From contig NC_044916.1 of the NCBI RefSeq assembly GCF_003576645.1, positions 17,442,099 to 17,506,098 of the forward strand: DNA of 64,000 bases, given 5' to 3'. The position numbers and the translations under genes were made by a program. This DNA comes from Ipomoea triloba (taxonomy: Eukaryota; Streptophyta; Magnoliopsida; Solanales; Convolvulaceae). Shown here one piece after another: positions 54,895 to 64,000 of the stretch; position 1 is the first letter of the stretch; each line of letters starts with the position of its first letter. Under the pieces are notes generated by a model. The model was not told where the DNA came from, searched no databases, and was given only the letters and a program-made list of their open reading frames with translations.

Positions 54895-55090
54895 AGGAAA
54901 GTTGATATAGTTAAAATATATAGGGATAACTCGGGTTCGATTCTCACAAAAGTGAGAATTCTCCTTGGGTCAACTCTTGTGCCTCTCGGTGTGAGCGGAA
55001 ATTAGTTAGGTGGACTCAGACGGTTAAATGGACGAAGAAAGACTCGGAACACTTCGTAGATTTACACAAAAAGAAAAAATATTCTAATCC
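54895..55090 (+). mobile_element. Possible tRNA-derived SINE
   Basis: gggttcgattctcac at 54933 matches the polymerase III B box. gttgatatagttaaaa, about 30 bp upstream, could be a decayed A box. The tail is not clear. Confidence 0.4.
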
Positions 55091-56029
55091 ATAGAGAAAA
55101 AATGGTCCTAGTCATTGTTCACCATGTCCATTAATTAGGCAAGGCTCATCGATATTTTTTTCAAAGAGTACTTATCAAACATGATTTTTTTAAAATCAAT
55201 ATTTGGAATTGTAGACAGCTCATGTAAGTGGCATTGTCAAAATCTGACCGCTATAAGTCAATAACCACTCCTTCCTTATTGCTGATGACCAAACATTGTC
55301 TTAATCTAAAGTTAAAATAAATCAATCTTCTGCTTATTTAAATTTTCAACATCTAACTCTTACGGCCCTACTCTTACATCACTTCCTCATGAAATTTAAG
55401 GTAGTTGCGCATATGAGACTTTAGTTAATTGTCACCCATAATATCGTATCTCGCACAAATATCTCGACTCTACCTTAAAACAAGATAACCAAGACCATAA
55501 TATACTAATCAAATTAATAAGGGGTGCCACTTAAATAATACATTTAAAATTTATCCATTCTCTTAAAATATAAACCTCTTATCAACATAAAATTATTGTA
55601 ATTTTTCTTCTTTTAATTAAAATATATAAGTAGTGCAAACATATATAATTTTTATTTATTTTTTAAAGCATTTTAAAAACTAGGTTGTTGATTTGATAAC
55701 CACAAAACTACAATTTATTGATATTCTTGATTTGAGTCGGTCAGTAATGTGCAACTTTGCTTGGTTTGCCTCATTATGATCCTTTGTTGACAAAGGTTAC
55801 AAGGTGAGGTTGACCAAATGCACACCCTCAAGTAATGTTGCAAGTAGCCCTCATCCCCCCTCCCCCCAAAAAAAAAGAACATTTTAGATACTTCGTATAT
55901 AAAGTAAGGTTATAAGAATAGAATATTTTTACCGTTATAAATAATAAAAAGAGTTTTATATTATGGAGTTTCCAACTTAATTAATACTAATGTTAGATAA
56001 AATAAAAAAAATTAGCAAAATTTATTATC

Positions 56030-56140
56030 TTAAGTAGCTGAGTGGATAATTCTAGCATACTCTTCATGTGGTTAAGTTTCGACTCTTAAAAATAATACTA
56101 GTACTTTTTCCTGAGATACTCAAAAATAATTCTCTAATGT
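56030..56140 (+). mobile_element. Possible tRNA-derived SINE fragment
   Basis: tagctgagtgg at 56035 matches the A box consensus. ggttaagtttcgactct at 56070 is a degenerate B box at suitable spacing. It is short and unconfirmed. Confidence 0.4.
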
Positions 56141-56204
56141 CGGTGCTCAATATTAAATTAAATAAAAATAAATAGTTATAGACTTATAGCATTCAAATAT
56201 ACTT

Positions 56205-56880
56205 TTTTGCATAAAAAGAGTACGGAGTATTTATTTATATGTATTATAGACCCACGCATGAATGGTGTTTGTATTAACACACACACAATATATATATATA
56301 TATATTGCATAAAAAGAGTACAGAGTATTTATTTATGGGTCACACTTGTGTGAGACCGTCTCACGGATCCTTATTCGTGAGACGGACTTGTGTGAGACCG
56401 TCTCACGGATCCTTATTCGTGAGACGGGTCGGGTCGGGTCGAAGCACCATGTAAATGTCACACTTATATGTGCAAATGTCATACTTATATGCTCAAATAT
56501 AATACTAATTAGGAATACAATTTTTGTTACTTATAAGAGAAAAAGTATTACATTTTCCATAAGAAGTAATGTTACAAGTTTTCCTTACTTATAAGGGAAA
56601 ATATAATACTTTTGAGGAAAAATGTAATACTTTTAAATCGAAATGTAAAAGTATTGTATTTTCCCTTAAAAGTATTACATTTACCCTTATACATAACAAA
56701 ATTTTGATTCCTGATTAGTATTACATTTGAGCATATAAATATGACATTTGTGCGTATAAGTGTTACATCTACATCTTGACCCGACCCGACCCGACCCGTC
56801 TCATGGTGAGACGGTCTCACACAAGTTTTTGCCTTTATTTATATGTATTATAGACCCACGCATGAATGGTGTGTGTATTA

Positions 56881-56910
<30 letters not shown>
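56205..56910. repeat. Tandem duplication of about 95 bp, second copy split by a MITE
   Basis: The segment from gcataaaaagagtac through cccacgcatgaatggtg to the acacac tract occurs at 56208-56290 and again at 56307-56336 plus 56834-56905. The second copy is interrupted by the MITE at 56337-56833. Confidence 0.85.
56337..56833. mobile_element. Mutator-type MITE with 9-bp TSD
   Basis: The inverted ends contain acttgtgtgagaccgtctca on the left and its complement on the right, with gggtcgggtcggg inside each. The 9-bp repeat tttatttat is at 56328-56336 and 56834-56842. The inner halves are largely complementary (agtattacat and atgtaatact). No frame. One 42-bp tandem copy (56344-56427) enlarges the left arm. 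Confidence 0.92.
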
Positions 56911-56922
<12 letters not shown>

Positions 56923-56928
56923 TCTAGT

Positions 56929-57480
56929 TACTCTCTTGGGTCGGTTCATGTGGTTCAGGCTTAGTATATTATTCATCATCAGTCCCCACTTTCTTGAGAT
57001 TTCGTGGATTTGAAGTCTCTGAAAGTATACTAAGAGATGTTATTTAATCATTTTCTTGGGATCATCTTTGACTTAGTCGACTTGCAAATAAGATTTTCTA
57101 AAGAATTTAATATTTATTATTTGTTTTTATTTTTTATTTTTTATTTTTTATCTTTTTTTTTTATTTTTTTTATTTTTTATTTTTTTAAACGATCGACCGA
57201 CTACCTCAGAGGCTCAGAGGCAGTTGACTGAACCAGTAGGCCTTAGCCGACTGATTTCGGTCGGCCATGATCGACTTTCAATTTTCTTTTTATTCCTTCT
57301 TTTATTTATTATTATTATTATTTTAAGACGGTCCATGTGGCTCAGGCCTAGTATATTATCCATCATCAAGTCCTCCACTTTCTTGAGATTTCGTGGTTAT
57401 GAAGTCTCTGAATAGTATACTTAGTCATCTTCTGGTGATCACTTTCAGTTGAGTCAACTTGCAAATAAGATTTTTTCTCC
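56929..57480. repeat. Duplicated 3'-end block of the gag-only element
   Basis: The block with catgtggttcaggcttagta, then ctttcttgagatttcgtgg and cttgcaaataagatttt occurs at 56929-57105 and 57331-57475. In between is a T-rich stretch. The first 38 bp resemble the LTR start at 60594-60631. Confidence 0.75.
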
Positions 57481-57839
57481 GAGTGAGTACTTAGCATTTC
57501 AACGTCCTGAAAATTTTTAGGATACTAATTAAGTAAAAAGCATCTTGGTGAGATGCGCCCCACCAAGTGGGTTTGGTCCGGACCAGTTAGTTTCTTATCC
57601 TAAGTTAGTTGAGTATTCATAGCACGTGACAGCTCCTAAATGATAAGCACTAATTTCATACAAATACAACAATAAGTATACATGCATATAGAATAACATT
57701 TAAAGAAATAATTATAAGATTACGTAAATATCAAACATCAAGAGAAGATACGAAAAGGCTTGAAAACCTTGGTCATCTAGCCTCGATACGAGGAGTGCCT
57801 CGTTGCAAGGTGTGACTTAAGCTAATCACTACGCTCCGA
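57481..57839. other. Non-coding interior of the gag-only element
   Basis: No frame or motif recognised between the duplicated block and the minisatellite. Confidence 0.5.
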
Positions 57840-58165
57840 GTGGGGGTCCCTTACGTCTCCAGTGTGAATATCATTCTTCCACTGCCTAGTGGTATACGTT
57901 TCTTACACATTGTGATGGGTATACGAGTCTTCCACTGGCTAATAGGTATATGTTTTCCACTTTCCGGCGGGTATATGAGTTTTTCACCGCCTAGTGAGTA
58001 TGCGTTTCTTCCACACTGTGGTGGCTATATGAGTCTTCCATTGGCTAATGAATATATGTCTTCCACCTTCCGGTGGGTATACAACTTCTAGTGCCTAGTG
58101 AGTGTACGTTTCTTCCACACTATGGTGGGTATACGAGTCTTTCATTGACTAATGGGATTTGCAGA
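57840..58165. repeat. Minisatellite, about 105-bp unit made of three 35-bp subunits
   Basis: Successive subunits carry ccactgcctagtggtatacg, cacattgtgatgggtatacg and ccactttccggcgggtatat. The set recurs nearly three times, always ending in ggtatac-type sequence. Variation between copies is considerable, so it is old. Confidence 0.85.
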
Positions 58166-58599
58166 TTGTCTAGGCTTATTCCTAGGCCACGTTTTCCTAA
58201 GTACGCAGTGAAATTCTTTTTGAACTATGTTCCTGAAGATCTTCAGTCGCTCGATAGGCGGTGGTAAGACCGAATGATCCATGAAAGGTGCGAGAGTGGC
58301 TCATTGATACCTCAAACTAATGACTTTATTATCGTACTATAATGGTCAAAAGTACATGATAATTGACTAATGACTATACAAATTTACTTTTCTAACTGTA
58401 AGTAAAATCTCTTGTGCTGTCTTGAATTCCAGACGCAATCAATCGGTCTTTTTATATCGTCTCTAGTGGATTACGGGCTTGTGTTTCCAGTTCCACTCTT
58501 CCTGTTCTTCATCCTCATTATCTCGCCTATTAGGACCTTCCCGCTAGGGCTCTGTTTCTCAATCAATAGAGATGGGGTCCCTATTTGGGTGCCCGGGTT

Positions 58600-58985
58600 G
58601 CCTTAGCCATTGGTTGGGATGAGCAGCTGGTCGCCCTCTTCGGATGATGTCTTCGATTTCTTTCCGTAGAGTGATGCATTCCTCGATGGTTTTTCCTAAA
58701 CACCTGTGATTTCGGCAATATTTAGGGCCCCTATCGAAAGGGAGGTGGCGGCAGTAGGTTCAATGCAGACGTGGGGTGGGGTGGTTATATCTCATACAAT
58801 TGATGGGTCCTACGTGTGGGGCCTACTTCATGACAGGGGCTGGTCGGTCTTCTGAGGGTACTTGGTCTGCTTTCTCTTTTTTACGGTCGGTCCGTTGGAT
58901 GCATTCCTACCTCATCACGGGATCGCTTTTCTTCCCGCTCTCGCTTATGTTGTAAGGCTTCTTTCGTCTCTGCATATTTGTTGGC
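58600..58985 (-). pseudogene. gag: Gag C-terminal region with Cys/His motif
   Basis: Below 58740 the minus strand reads GPKYCRNHRCLGKTIEECIT, then LRKEIEDIIRRG, the equivalent of YCRFHRQVGHDTGEC in the Tat element at 52563. Stops lie upstream, so it is not open to the main gag frame. Confidence 0.7.
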
Positions 58986-58988
58986 TCA

Positions 58989-59423
58989 CTAGATAGCTTG
59001 GGAGTATGTCGTGGGTGTATCCCTTCGTAGGTTGGCGAATAGGTCCCCTACCCTTAGGGCCTCCGTGAAGAGTGTTAAAGCTGTTCGGTCATCCAGATCC
59101 TCCACCTTTTGTACGTTCTTTTGCCATATTCTCAAGAATTCTTTTAGGTTCTCCGCTTCTCCTTGTCGTATGGCGGACAGGGTCATGAAATGCTTTTTGG
59201 TTTTTATGTTTCCTGCGAAGTATGTTATGAATCGTTCACCTAAGGTTTCAAAACTGTCAATAGATCGTGGCGGAAATGATAAGAACCATCGTTGTGCAAC
59301 TCCTCCCAGTGTCAGGAAAAAAGCTCGACAGTACATCGGGTTCTCTACTCCTATTACCATCATCTTTGCTTGAAAAGTGATTAGGTGATCACTGGGGTCT
59401 GTCGTTCCATCGTATGTGGGCAT
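58989..59423 (-). pseudogene. gag: Gag domain of the gag-only element
   Basis: A 144-residue frame beginning MPTYDGTTDPSDHLITFQAK. It has the retrotransposon gag domain (MYCRAFFLTLGGVAQRWFLS, FETLGERFITYFAGN, LKEFLRIWQKNVQKVEDLDD). The same order is found in the Tat element at 53400-53000. It lacks the N-terminal part, which lies in other frames upstream. Confidence 0.88.
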
Positions 59424-59525
59424 CGCTGGGCATTTAAAGTCCTAGGTGCCCGATATTCGTGTATCTCTAAAGTGAACGGGCTGGTAGATAATAGGGATCA
59501 GACGGTTAGCCGGTCTTTTCCCCCT

Positions 59526-60192
59526 TCACTCCTTTTCCTGGAAGTCCCTTAGCTTCCTGGAGAGCTCAGCTATTTCTCGATCCCGACCTCCCTGATTTTG
59601 ATCTGGGGTTTCCCTGCAACTTTCTGTTGTGTCCACTAAGGTTTCCTCTCTATGTGGCTCTATCGTTGATAGCCAGTCTTCCCGCATAGGGGTTGGTTGC
59701 TCGGGTGGCTTGGGCTCACCATAGAGGGTTGAGCCTAACCCTTCGTCGTGGGCTTTCTGCCGCAGTTTTCCCTTGTTCCGGTCATGGGGCGTTGGGTTGT
59801 AGATTTGGGCTTCCCAAACGATCATGGACTAAGATTGCCCTCCGGCGTCTCTCCTACGAAGCCCCCTAAGTTGTCCGGGGTTCATAGTTTTCATGAGAAA
59901 GGTCTGACTGGGACTCGCCTCTCGTCATCCGTCCTGGGTTTAGGAATCTACAGAGGTGTTCGTCGGCCTCCATTATCTTGGGTGGAAGTTCGACCGACTG
60001 GGTCCAAGGGAAACCAATGTTCAGCGGACGTATGCCCGAGTGAGTTCTCTCCTCCCTCTGGGGATTCTTTTGGCTGGCATCCCGTGGGGGAGCCGATTGG
60101 TTGGATGGTCCGCGAGAAGGGGGGTGATTAAGAGCTTCCCACGGATCCCTCACTAGTTGATCAGTTCGTGTGTTTTGTCGTGTAATCACCAT
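59526..60192 (-). pseudogene. gag: Gag N-terminal region of the gag-only element
   Basis: Two frames (60192-59866 and 59825-59526) cover the polar N-terminus. The first starts MVITRQNTRTDQLVRD, 40 bp inside the PBS, and is Pro/Arg/Glu-rich. The second ends in a charged stretch (GRDREIAELSRKLRDFQEKE), probably coiled, just upstream of the gag domain. They are interrupted by stops and indels. Confidence 0.65.
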
Positions 60193-60231
60193 GTTTTCTC
60201 AGGTTCAGAGGAAAACACGAAGCTTTTCATA

Positions 60232-60254
60232 TCAGTCCCCACAGACAACGCCAA
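60232..60254 (-). other. Probable primer binding site
   Basis: Minus strand ttggcgttgtctgtgggga, adjacent to the LTR end. It resembles the non-Met primer sites (TTGGCGCCGTCTGTGGG type) of many plant gypsy elements. Confidence 0.65.
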
Positions 60255-60900
<646 letters not shown>

Positions 60901-61466
60901 ATAGGCGTGCTCAGGTGAGAACCAATGCCTAAGACAGAACTAAGAACCAATCGTAGCCGTCCATGTGCTAGATTTAATGGATCATATGTAATTTAGAAAA
61001 AAAAAAGCGGTGGCATTTTCATAAATAATTCAAACTTTGATGAATTGGTGCAAATAACATGTGCTAAAAGTGCAAGTAAAATCACTTAAAAGTGTAACCA
61101 TTTTCACTTAATAGTGAAAGTAATTTATCTTTTTAATATTGGTGCACCTAATGATAACGTCTTTCACATTGGTGTACTTAATGATAACGTTTGGTGCAAC
61201 TAATGATAATGTTGGATGCACGTAATATTGATGCTCAGTGTACATTATTTGTTGCACTTTTAACACATTTTACTTGCACTTATGTGCGCTATACGAAACT
61301 AACACTTACACTTTTAACACAATTTACTTGCACTTCAAAGTTCAAATATTTAAGAAAATGTCACTCCATTTTTTTAAATAGTGTTTCTGACCGTTAGATA
61401 TAGACACGTGGATGACTGCGATTGATTCTTAGTTATCTCCTAGCGTTTGGTTCTCAACTAAACACC

Positions 61467-61470
<4 letters not shown>
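60901..61470. mobile_element. (TA)n-associated inverted-repeat element, copy 3
   Basis: The left end taggcgtgctcaggtgagaa pairs with the complement of the right end (ttggttctcaactaaacacc). The inner arms pair too (accaatcgtagccgtcca and acgtggatgactgcgattg). The interior has ggtgcacctaatgataacg and gtgcaagtaaaatcac motifs, like copies 2 and 4. Confidence 0.75.

Positions 61471-61558
<88 letters not shown>
61471..61558. repeat. (TA)n microsatellite between two related elements
   Basis: Pure TA tract of about 88 bp. Confidence 0.97.
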
Positions 61559-61561
<3 letters not shown>

Positions 61562-61953
61562 CATATATAACAAATGCCCAGAAGAGGAATGAGAACCAAT
61601 CGTAGCTGTTCACCTGTCCAGATCTAACGGATCAGATGTAACTTTCAAAAAAATAGACGTAGTGGCATTTTTATAAATAACTCAAATTTTGGTGCAAGTA
61701 ATTAACATGTGTTATAAGTGCAAGTAACTAGTGCAAGTGTGCAAGTAAAATCACTTAAAAGTGAAACTAATTTACCTTTTTTCACATTGGACATTGGTGC
61801 ACCAAATGATAATGTCTTCCACACTGGTGCACTTAATGATAACGTTTGGTGCAACTAATAATAACGTTAAGTGCACTTAATATTGACAGATAAACGATTG
61901 CGATGGGTTGTCATTCCTTTCCTGGGCATGTGGTTTTCACCTGATCTGTCTTA

Positions 61954-61955
<2 letters not shown>
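61559..61955. mobile_element. (TA)n-associated inverted-repeat element, copy 4
   Basis: gagaaccaatcgtagctgtt, ggatcagatgtaac and ggtgcaactaataataacg are shared with copy 3 in the same order and orientation. The right end is ggttttcacctgatctgtc. It ends in a TA tract. Confidence 0.8.
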
Positions 61956-61994
<39 letters not shown>

Positions 61995-62279
61995 CTTTAT
62001 TTAATATTTAAGTTTAAGTTTTCTATATACCAATATTTTCAAAATGGATTTTGATTTTTTTAATGCAATAAATTTAGTTAAATTACATAAAATACTGAGA
62101 ATGACAAGCTAATTAAGTAGTGATTAAATTATAAAAATAAATAAATAATACCTTCAGATATTGATATGTGTAAGTGATTACTCTCATGTTATACTATATT
62201 TCGTCCATTCTTTACCCATTTTCAAGCTCAATTCGAAGTGTTTATTTGGGTTTTTGAATTAAAACATGTGTTTGAGAGA
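61956..62279. other. AT-rich spacer
   Basis: A TA tract, then AT-rich sequence. Nothing recognised. Confidence 0.6.
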
Positions 62280-62600
62280 GGAAAATGGAAAAGGAAGCAA
62301 AAGTTTATCAAAATGGAGCAAAAATGCATGAAAAGGAGCACGCGGATGCAAACTCTAGAAAAGACGGGCAGAAGATTAAAGACAGAGTTCATAGCGTAGA
62401 GGCAAAGTCAGGCATGAGCGGTGGCACGACCATGCGTAAACCACCAGCACAGCTTGCCTTTTGCACCGCCACTCTGTGCTCATGCCTTGCCAGTGCACCC
62501 GCACGGGGCAGTGGCACACCCGTGCGGGGCCAGTGCACCGAACCCTTGAAATTTCCCTATAAATAGATTTTTTTCCTGTTCTGGTAGAGAGAGCTTCCAA
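62280..62600 (+). repeat. Probable LTR or promoter fragment with GTGC-rich block and TATA box
   Basis: Contains repeated cccgtgcggggccagtgc-type motifs and then ccctataaatag (TATA box at 62558-62565). GTGC-rich blocks before a TATA box are common in plant gypsy LTRs. The 93-residue frame over it has no recognisable domain. No LTR partner in the window. Confidence 0.4.
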
Positions 62601-63408
62601 GTGAATAGTAGCAATATGGAATTTTCCAGATAAGTTTATATCTTCTTTTTCTTGTTATTTTATTGCTTTATCATGTTATATGTTGTGATTCTTAGATGTT
62701 TCAGTACTTGTGATTCTTGGATTATATTACTTTGCTTTTGGGTTTAATACCTTTATCTTGTGAATCTTTACTTTGTTGAAGGATTATTTCTCTTTTTATT
62801 TCCTTAATATATAGTTGGATGATGTTATTTATGAATACTCTTGTGTTTTATCTATTTACTAATTTTTTCTACGCGCTTTGCGCGAAGACTTGTACCCAAT
62901 ATTTAAACCCAATTAATAAATCATTTTGAAATAGATATAATGCATTTGTTTTAGTTGTCGAAGTTTCATAGATATTCGAATAAAATTTTTGTTGTGTATG
63001 TATTTGAAATTAATACAAGAAATTCAAATTCATTGTGATGAATATATTCCAATGTAATTTTAAGGGTATTCAACGTTGTATTACAATATTTTTGTCTTTT
63101 AAAATGAATAAAATTTGTTTAAATATAGTCTTCTTTTTTTTTTCTTTTTTTTTTTTGGAGAAAAAATATAGTCTTCTTCTAATTAGAGATATATCACTTA
63201 TAAATTCATATTCATATATGGATATACATAATACTTGATTTCAACTATCTCAATTCAACAACTTCCACAGATTGATATCCAAAAATCTTGTCTCAATTCA
63301 ACTGCAAATGCATTATGTTGCTGCTCATTTTTAAATAATATTTTTAAATATTAATATTAATATTAATATTTTTAAATAATATTAATATTAATATTATTGA
63401 AGTGAGAA
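62601..63408. other. AT-rich spacer
   Basis: Holds a small palindrome (acgcgctttgcgcg, 62871) and an AATATT-repeat patch at 63330-63400. No gene. Confidence 0.55.
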
Positions 63409-63748
63409 TTATAGAAATGATAAATTACTAAATATAACTATGGTAATATTTAATTAAAATCTATATATATATATATATATATATATTAATATTATTGAAG
63501 TAAGAATTATAGAAATGATAAATTATTAAATATAACTATGGTAATATTTAATTAAAATGATAAATTATTAAATATAACTATGGTAATATTTAATTAAAAT
63601 ATAAAATTATTAAATATAACTATGGTAATATTTAATTAAAATATAAATGAATTAAATATAACTATGGTAATATTTAATTAAAATATAAATGAATTAAATA
63701 TAACTATGGTAATATTTAATTAAAATATAAATGAATTTAAACTTACCA
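63409..63748. repeat. Ladder of exact 42-bp units in AT-rich sequence
   Basis: tggtaatatttaattaaaat recurs at 63539, 63581, 63623, 63665 and 63707, each 42 bp apart. An older related copy lies at 63441. The same 42-bp period occurs at unrelated loci in the window. Confidence 0.9.
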
Positions 63749-63840
63749 TTGAAGAATGTAAGAAAAAATATTGTGTATGCATGTGCATGGTAATTATAAT
63801 GTGAAAAGATAACGGAAGTTATAACGGTAGGGGTATTTAT

Positions 63841-64000
63841 TGTTGGTCCCAAGGGGATGGGGTACAAGTCTAGAGGGGGGGGGTGAATAGACTTGTATAA
63901 GATTTTGCAAATCTTTTCGACCTCTCGTGTGTATTGAACTTAGGATGTTTAGGTTCAATGCCTCACGAGGTGAAGACAAAGTTTTATGCGCAGCGGAAAT
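63841..64000 (+). repeat. Start of a copia-type LTR, cut by the window end
   Basis: Starts tgttggtcccaagggg, with a G run (aggggggggggtgaatag) and cagcggaaat near the end. LTRs of several plant copia (Sirevirus-like) families begin in this way. The rest is outside the window. Orientation is not certain. Confidence 0.5.

Larger units (their letters stand above)
54717..56327. other. AT-rich spacer with two SINE-like pieces
   Basis: No coding gene. It holds the SINE-like pieces listed separately and a C run near 55855. Confidence 0.6.

Noticed and set aside
54930..54950. tRNA gene
   Set aside because: Only a B box is convincing. No acceptor stem or anticodon arm can be drawn.
57840..58165. CRISPR-like array
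   Set aside because: The units are contiguous and diverged, without unique spacers, in a plant retroelement.
62285..62566. 93-residue frame as a gene
   Set aside because: No known motif. It covers a GTGC-rich repeat block ending at a TATA box, which fits an LTR better.

Overview
The window is nuclear DNA from a flowering plant, probably a eudicot. It holds plant-type Ty3/gypsy (Tekay chromovirus and Tat), Ty1/copia, BED-type hAT and Mutator-like elements, an integrated caulimovirid segment, and a fragment of a plant ANP32 gene. It is AT-rich and full of (TA)n tracts. I see no intact single-copy host gene and no rRNA, tRNA or CRISPR locus. Nearly all recognisable coding sequence belongs to mobile elements, most of it broken by stops, frameshifts or deletions. 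|| Layout: 1-8748 is a minus-strand Tekay-type element with a 3.1 kb LTR. 9230 to about 19930 is a minus-strand hAT transposon that has received a Tekay-family solo LTR (9891-12522, TSD gatat) and a caulimovirid segment (about 13050-17384) which itself holds a Mutator-type foldback MITE (13825-14344). 20125-23683 is a copia element lacking RT and RNase H, whose 5' LTR runs into an inverted LTR copy. 25352-33944 is a copia element with an exact 5-bp TSD (ttgaa), inflated by a 1950-bp duplication around a single N. 35954-36900 is a Pack-MULE-like element carrying an intronless N-terminal ANP32 (leucine-rich nuclear phosphoprotein) fragment. 37253-38340 holds two (TA)n-associated inverted-repeat elements. 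38956-40487 is a non-autonomous hAT with a perfect 8-bp TSD. 41384-46760 is a decayed plus-strand copia into which a 3.7 kb BED-hAT inserted (41968-45627). 49578-50018 is a GC-rich hAT MITE with a perfect TSD. 50188-54716 is a Tat-type gypsy lacking RNase H and integrase. 56337-56833 is a Mutator-type MITE whose empty site survives next door. 56929-60631 is a gag-only gypsy derivative with a 105-bp minisatellite. 60901-61955 holds two more (TA)n-associated elements. 63841-64000 is the start of a copia-type LTR. || Two patterns cross the whole window. First, tandem duplications of exactly 42 bp recur at least 17 times in unrelated sequences. This looks like unmerged overlaps in the assembly rather than biology, and because 42 is a multiple of 3 it makes false in-frame peptide repeats. 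The 1950-bp and 24-bp duplications at single-N junctions fit the same explanation. Second, many nonsense codons in the retroelements fit C-to-T change at CG or CAG sites, as expected of methylated, silenced copies. || The elements do not form a pathway. They record nested insertions, gene capture and viral integration, and the biologically most notable pieces are the ANP32-capturing element and the caulimovirid segment, which keeps two long open frames.
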